Shown here: positions 6,037 to 9,629 of the stretch, one piece after another | Position numbering within the stretch: the first letter of the stretch is position 1 | How the letters are laid out: every line of letters begins with the position of its first letter | Made by a program: the position numbers and the translations under genes | Origin: an uncultured Chloroflexota bacterium | GTDB lineage: Bacteria; Chloroflexota; Dehalococcoidia; SAR202; UBA11138 | Direction of reading: 5' to 3' | Length of the DNA stretch: 9,629 nucleotides | Assembly (NCBI GenBank): GCA_913046025.1 | Contig: CAJWRP010000051.1 | Span: 1-9,629, forward strand | Notes under the pieces: generated by a model | What the model was told of the DNA's origin: nothing | Seen by the model: only the letters and a program-made list of their open reading frames with translations | Databases searched by the model: none

Positions 6037-7116
6037 ATGGAATTCGGACTGTTTTTTGAATGGCCTAATCCTGAACTTCGAAACTGGCAAACGCTGTTCG
6101 ACGAGTCTGTTGAACAGATTCAGTTGTCTGAGGAGTTAGGATTCGACTACTGCTTACTGGCGGAGCACCACTTCTCCAACTATGGCATGTCGCCATCTCC
6201 ACTGCTTCAGGCGTTGAGGATAGGGGAGCGGACCAAGAAAATCCGCATCGGCACTGCGGCGCTTATCCTGTCCATGTGGCAGCCGCTTCGAGTCGCTGAA
6301 GAGGTCGCAGTGCTGGATAACTTCCTGGATGGCAGGTTCATATGCGGCGTCGGCAGAGGGTATCATCCCTACGAGTTGGGAGGCTTCGGAATCGATCCGG
6401 TCGAGACTCGGCAGCGCTTCGCAGAGACCCTTGACGTGATGATGAAGGCGTGGACCTCGGAGACCTCCTTCACTTATGAGGGGCAGTACATCAAAGTTCC
6501 TGAACCCATCTCTGTTTTCCCCAAACCCAGGCAGAGGCCTCATCCGCCCATGTGGTTGGCTGGCACCAGCGCCGATTCGATGGTAATCGCTGCCGAGAGG
6601 GACCTTATGCCTATGGCGTCAGCTCTCAGCGGGCAGGACGTGTTGCGGTCGCAGTTGGAAATCTACTTCGGAAGTCTTCAGAATCAAGGCAAGGCCATCG
6701 ACGAGCTGGAACTGGGACTGGACATCATGATCTACGTCGCGCCCACCGACGAGGAGGCGCGAAAAGAGATAGCGCAGGTCCGGTGGCAGATGAGGGCGCT
6801 TCAGGCCCTGGTACGCAGGCAAGTCACCAATGGCAAAGTCGATGTGGTTCCCGTCGCTGACGAGCTAGACGATGAGACCTTCGAAGAACGCCTATTCTTT
6901 GGGAGCCCAGAGACTGTGATTAGAAAGCTCAAGCGCTACGGAGAGTTGGGGGCCACCCGTCTCATCGCCTGGACCCAGATTGGAGGAATCCAGCACGAGA
7001 AGATCATGCGATCAGTCCGTCTCATGGGAGAAGAAGTTATCCCCGCGCTCAGGGACGTTGTTCCGCCAAAGGACCTGGGAGGCCGGATACTAGAAGAGGC
7101 GTTTTCGACGCCTTAA
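6037..7116 (+). CDS. Luciferase-like (LLM class) flavin-dependent monooxygenase
   Basis: Member of the bacterial luciferase-like superfamily: (beta/alpha)8 barrel enzymes that use reduced FMN (or F420 in some branches) to oxygenate or oxidise organic substrates. The 359-aa length is typical. The N-terminal third resembles the luciferase alpha chain: MEFGLFFEW, AEHHF with His44-His45 (luciferase has EHHF with catalytic His44), a KIRIGTAALILSMWQPLRVAEE strand-helix pair around residues 68-89, LDGRF, and GVGRGYHPYE (104-113) in the flavin-phosphate region. PHPPMWLAG and FGSPETVIRKL later in the chain are also family-typical. AAGGA (6023-6027) is 9 bases before the ATG. The gene lies 59 bases after thiL in the same direction and may be co-transcribed. 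The substrate cannot be inferred; expanded sets of such enzymes are known from SAR202 Chloroflexota. Confidence 0.93.
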   Translation: MEFGLFFEWPNPELRNWQTLFDESVEQIQLSEELGFDYCLLAEHHFSNYGMSPSPLLQALRIGERTKKIRIGTAALILSMWQPLRVAEEVAVLDNFLDGRFICGVGRGYHPYELGGFGIDPVETRQRFAETLDVMMKAWTSETSFTYEGQYIKVPEPISVFPKPRQRPHPPMWLAGTSADSMVIAAERDLMPMASALSGQDVLRSQLEIYFGSLQNQGKAIDELELGLDIMIYVAPTDEEARKEIAQVRWQMRALQALVRRQVTNGKVDVVPVADELDDETFEERLFFGSPETVIRKLKRYGELGATRLIAWTQIGGIQHEKIMRSVRLMGEEVIPALRDVVPPKDLGGRILEEAFSTP

Positions 7117-7126
7117 TTGGGCTGGT

Positions 7127-7777
7127 TTAGCCTTTGCAGAACAGGACGACGTTGTCCGCGGGAAAGATCGCCGTGTATTGATACTTTTCGGATATCCAAC
7201 TCATCGTTTTTTTGCTGAAGAAGTTCACGTGGGTTGTGTCATGGTGGTAATACCAGTCGGGGAATTGCGACCAGTCTGCTAGCATACCCGTCATTATCCC
7301 CAGCCAGGCTGGCTCTCGAATCATATCGAACAGGCGCTGAAATTCGCTGGCCGGATCAGTGAAATGCTCCGCCGTTTCTGTGCAGGTGATGAAGTCGTAG
7401 GTCTTTTTGAGAACGGCCTCGTCGTTGTGGAAGAATATGTCGAACATATCCACATCGAACCCGTCCTCCCGCATCATGGCCACCAGTGCTGGGCCGGGAC
7501 CACTTCCGTAGTCCAGACCCTTTGCTCCAGTCAACAGGTGCGGCTTCAACTCGTCGTATAGCCTGCCCAGGAATTTTCTGTAGTCAGGATCGTTTACGTC
7601 GTTGTTGTGCTCCAGGTACCGGTCCTTCTGCTGCTGTGGCGTGAGCAACTGGTCCCTTGGAACGAAGACCAGGTCACAACTGTCGCAGCGAAGAAAGTCC
7701 CTGTTGCCAGAGGCATTGCCGCCCTTATGAAGCAGCGATGTGGCCATACTCTGGCAGAGTGGGCAGGTCTCGCTCAA
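7127..7777 (-). CDS. SAM-dependent methyltransferase with N-terminal zinc ribbon
   Basis: Class I methyltransferase of 216 aa, Methyltransf_23-like. The N-terminus has two cysteine pairs, CPLC (Cys5, Cys8) and CDSC (Cys31, Cys34), forming a predicted zinc ribbon. The SAM site follows: GLDYGSGPG (87-95, motif I), an acidic strand end VDMFD (109-113), and the TCTETAEHF segment (131-139) with the EH pair typical of the family. The start is a TTG at 7777 with AGGG 6 bases upstream; the first in-frame ATG would delete the CPLC pair, which decides in favour of TTG. Its first four bases overlap the end of the upstream glycosylase gene (TTGA), implying translational coupling. The substrate is unknown; small molecule, protein or nucleic acid are all possible. 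It ends 10 bases from the convergent monooxygenase gene. Confidence 0.88.
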   Translation of the reverse strand: MSETCPLCQSMATSLLHKGGNASGNRDFLRCDSCDLVFVPRDQLLTPQQQKDRYLEHNNDVNDPDYRKFLGRLYDELKPHLLTGAKGLDYGSGPGPALVAMMREDGFDVDMFDIFFHNDEAVLKKTYDFITCTETAEHFTDPASEFQRLFDMIREPAWLGIMTGMLADWSQFPDWYYHHDTTHVNFFSKKTMSWISEKYQYTAIFPADNVVLFCKG

Positions 7778-8217
7778 CTGCGCCCTGGGAATATTTCTTC
7801 ATGAGGCGGCACCTTTTCGCCTACCGAGTAGAGGAAGAAGTAAATGCCAGTGAGACCCATGTACTTGAACTGCTTTTTGATGTCCTTAACCGTCGAATCG
7901 AAGTCCGGCTGGGAGCGGAGATACTTCTGAAAGCCTCCGTGCTCCTTGTCCAGTTCGATCATTCGTCTGGCGTTGCCCAGAATGGCCTCAAGTTTGCGTC
8001 TGTGGCGAATCACCCGGGTGTCGCTGGTAAGATCGTCCAGCTCCTTTTCACCGAAGTCGGCCACGGTCTCTGCATCAAACCCCCGAAAGGCCTCTTGAAT
8101 GCCCGACCACTTGTTGTCCACAACCTTCCACGATATACCTGACTGGAACACGGCCTTGGTCATTATCTCCAGGTAATCACCCAGCTTAGTTGGCTCTATC
8201 TGGTCCGGCACTGGCAT
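7774..8217 (-). CDS. Tag-like (3-methyladenine DNA glycosylase I family) protein
   Basis: 147-aa protein resembling DNA-3-methyladenine glycosylase I, which excises alkylated adenine to start base-excision repair. Matching segments: AVFQSGISW (22-30; E. coli QQAGLSW with Trp46), VIRHRRKLEAILGNAR (69-84; E. coli IIRHRGKIQAIIGNAR) and KYMGLTGIYFFLYSVGE (118-134; E. coli KFVGTTICYSFMQACG). It is about 40 aa shorter than E. coli Tag (187 aa). The N-terminal CGW zinc ligand region is absent, the C-terminal cysteine is missing (only His139 remains), and by alignment Glu38 of E. coli Tag, which contacts the base, is Ala22 or Lys21 here. The fold is probably kept, but activity on 3-methyladenine is doubtful. 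The ATG at 8217 has GGAGG 7 bases upstream (8229-8225). It is followed by the overlapping methyltransferase gene. Confidence 0.78.
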   Translation of the reverse strand: MPVPDQIEPTKLGDYLEIMTKAVFQSGISWKVVDNKWSGIQEAFRGFDAETVADFGEKELDDLTSDTRVIRHRRKLEAILGNARRMIELDKEHGGFQKYLRSQPDFDSTVKDIKKQFKYMGLTGIYFFLYSVGEKVPPHEEIFPGRS

Positions 8218-8289
8218 GGCATAGCCTCCATCAGGTTCGCTCTGTGTATCCGATATAGAACGAATGTGCGATAGTAGCAGTATTTTGAG

Positions 8290-9480
8290 CTATGCGTCAA
8301 CCTCTGTGTACTGGAGGCTTGAGTCAACCTGCAGCGATACTCCGTCCACTGTCTTGTAGAAGCTGTTGCCACGGTACGCCAGTTGTTTCACCCAGTCGGG
8401 CAAGGCCACACCGTCTTGTGACATACTATGCACCGTGTCGGCTACACCCAGTGCGTCCCAGGTCTCAAAAGGACCTAGTGCCCAGTTGAAACCCCATCGC
8501 ATGGCCCGATCAATACTGATGACGTCGTTGGCCACCTCGTCCAGCTTCCAGGCTGAATAGGCCATTAACTCGGATAAGACTTTCCACGCTAACGCCTCGG
8601 TTTTGCCACCAGAGGACATAAGACTGCAAATTCTGTCGCCCATGTCTTCGATGTCCATAAGCTCCTTTAACTCGGGAACGGGTGCTCGTTGTCGGGGTTG
8701 GTATTCCATGGAAACCGTATCCAGAGAGAAGATGGTTGATTCACCATCGTTGGTAATTCTTTTGTAAAAACCCTGGCCCGACTTATTGCCCAGCCAGCCT
8801 CGTTGAATGAGATCTTTGGTTAGGGCTGGTGCCTGGAACAATTCGCCCTCAATCTTGCCTGATTCAGTCCCTTCTAGTGCTTCCCTGGTGTTGTCGCAGA
8901 TGTCCACGAAGATATCCAGACCTACCATGTCCAGGGTGCGGTATGTAGCGCTGGCGGGCCGTCCCATAGCCGGGCCGGTTATGGCGTCAACTTCGTCGAC
9001 TGATAGGTTTAGTTGTTGGGCCGTTCGGATCACAGTGGCAAAGTAGTATGTGCCGATTCGGTTGGATATGAAACCGGGAACGTCGTTGGCCAAAACTACG
9101 CCCTTGTCGAGGCTCTTCGAGGCGAAGGTCTTCATGGCCTCAAGTACTTCAGGGTCCGTGTCTGGTGAGGGTATGAGCTCCACTAGCCGAACGTACCTCG
9201 GCGGGTTGAAGAAGTGAGTTCCCAGGAAGCGGCTCCTAACCTCTGGAGGGAGAGCCTCGGCGATCTGCGTTATGGGTATGCCCGACGTGTTGGAACTGGC
9301 GACTGCGTTTTTGCCGATGTATTTACCGGCCCGCGACCAGAGTTGGGCTTTTGGTTCCGGACGCTCAACGATGGCTTCGATGATCCAGTCTGCCTTGGTT
9401 AGCCGATGCATGTCATCATCGAAGTTGCCGGGGTGTATCAGGTCGAGGTCATCGGGGGACTCCAGCACAGCAGGGCGAGC
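8290..9480 (-). CDS. 3-hydroxyacyl-CoA dehydrogenase (FadN/FadB-like), N-terminus missing
   Basis: Oxidises 3-hydroxyacyl-CoA to 3-ketoacyl-CoA with NAD+ in beta-oxidation. Counting from the GTG at 9468, the remaining 392 residues contain the end of the NAD-binding domain (DWIIEAIVE, ASSNTSGIPI), the catalytic region GTHFFNPPRYVRLVELIP (His85, Asn88, Glu97) and NDVPGFISNRIG (Asn136), then the first C-terminal helical domain (AMGRPASATYRTLDMVGLD) and a second copy (WALGPFETWDALGV). The GxGxxG loop and roughly 50-60 N-terminal residues are absent: similarity continues to RPAV (about 9466-9477), after which the frame turns unrelated and stops at 9502-9504. GTG 9468 is therefore probably not a true start. 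The chain ends after the second helical domain, without the crotonase domain that follows in FadN. It lies 72 bases before the glycosylase gene, probably the same operon. Confidence 0.87.
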   Translation of the reverse strand, partial: ARPAVLESPDDLDLIHPGNFDDDMHRLTKADWIIEAIVERPEPKAQLWSRAGKYIGKNAVASSNTSGIPITQIAEALPPEVRSRFLGTHFFNPPRYVRLVELIPSPDTDPEVLEAMKTFASKSLDKGVVLANDVPGFISNRIGTYYFATVIRTAQQLNLSVDEVDAITGPAMGRPASATYRTLDMVGLDIFVDICDNTREALEGTESGKIEGELFQAPALTKDLIQRGWLGNKSGQGFYKRITNDGESTIFSLDTVSMEYQPRQRAPVPELKELMDIEDMGDRICSLMSSGGKTEALAWKVLSELMAYSAWKLDEVANDVISIDRAMRWGFNWALGPFETWDALGVADTVHSMSQDGVALPDWVKQLAYRGNSFYKTVDGVSLQVDSSLQYTEVDA

Positions 9481-9484
9481 GTGA
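9473..9484. other. Sequence junction truncating the dehydrogenase gene
   Basis: To the left, minus-strand coding for the dehydrogenase is coherent to about 9475-9480. To the right, the minus frame gives no dehydrogenase-like residues and stops at 9502-9504, while the plus strand becomes strongly coding-like with much higher third-position GC. No terminal inverted repeat, target duplication or transposase is visible. An assembly chimera or a recombination breakpoint would both look like this. Confidence 0.6.
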
Positions 9485-9629
9485 GACAGGCGTGGTGAAG
9501 CTCATCTTCTCCAAGGGTACAGGGTCGGGGTTCATCATCCCGGACAGCCCTTGGCGCGACGGCAAAGACATCAACTTCAGGTTCGGCGGCGTCGCTGCGG
9601 GGCAGCCCGCGCCGGTGAAGGGCGCACGC
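9477..9629 (+). CDS. Fragment of an unidentified GC-rich gene, open at the right edge
   Basis: In the frame of the GTG at 9492 the plus strand is open to the window end; from there it reads VVKLIFSKGTGSGFIIPDSP and continues through WRDGKDINFRFGGVAAG. Of the 46 codons from 9492, 40 end in G or C, against about two thirds in the 50 codons I counted near the broken end of the adjoining dehydrogenase. This indicates genuine coding on this strand and a different compositional origin. I do not recognise the protein. The 5' limit is set by the junction, so whether either GTG (9492, 9495) is a start is unknown. Confidence 0.4.

Noticed and set aside
7120..7132. Possible bidirectional terminator GGCT-GGTTT-AGCC between the convergent genes
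   Set aside because: Only a 4-bp stem without a T-run, and it overlaps the methyltransferase stop codon; too weak to call.

Overview
The window reads as a bacterial chromosomal segment of moderate GC content. Several genes resemble their counterparts in Chloroflexota, possibly marine or soil SAR202/Dehalococcoidia-type lineages: an adaptor protein with GPSER- and VGPED-type repeats in its coiled coil, a short OmpR-type regulator, a luciferase-like flavin monooxygenase and a FadN-like hydroxyacyl-CoA dehydrogenase. No rRNA or other marker gene is present, so this placement is an inference from protein style. I see no tRNA, rRNA, CRISPR array, insertion sequence or prophage.

Layout. Positions 1-1202 (+) are the 3' part of an HlyD/RND-type membrane fusion protein that runs off the left edge, closed by a strong intrinsic terminator with a UACG tetraloop (1250-1287). 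Positions 1341-3646 (+) are a two-gene unit, nhaA (Na+/H+ antiporter) and an aldo/keto reductase, joined by a TAATG stop/start overlap. A 423-base gap (3647-4069) follows. It contains no gene but holds the most interesting regulatory signal: four head-to-tail 11-base units, each starting GTnAGG, in exact register (3908-3951), followed by a candidate -10 element and a foldable leader. The next gene (4070-4789, +) is a winged-helix response regulator whose receiver domain has lost the phosphoacceptor Asp (Cys53 instead) and the conserved Lys; an intrinsic terminator ends it. Then come thiL (4922-5977, +, thiamine-monophosphate kinase) and a luciferase-like flavin-dependent monooxygenase (6037-7116, +).

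From 7127 to the right the genes are on the minus strand and probably form one operon, read right to left: 3-hydroxyacyl-CoA dehydrogenase (about 9480 to 8290), a Tag-like DNA glycosylase (8217-7774) and a zinc-ribbon SAM methyltransferase (7777-7127), the last two overlapping by 4 bases. The dehydrogenase is broken at about 9473-9484. Its dinucleotide-binding N-terminus is absent, and the last ~150 bases are GC-rich and look like plus-strand coding of an unrelated protein. This is either an assembly chimera or a real recombination junction.

How the pieces fit. Most units are independent housekeeping or accessory functions (ion homeostasis, redox, thiamine activation, flavin oxidation, acyl-CoA oxidation). 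The coherent candidate system is the orphan regulator with a degenerate receiver and the OmpR/PhoB-style operator array directly upstream of it. This suggests a phosphorylation-independent, self-controlled regulator. The second candidate is the coupled glycosylase-methyltransferase pair.
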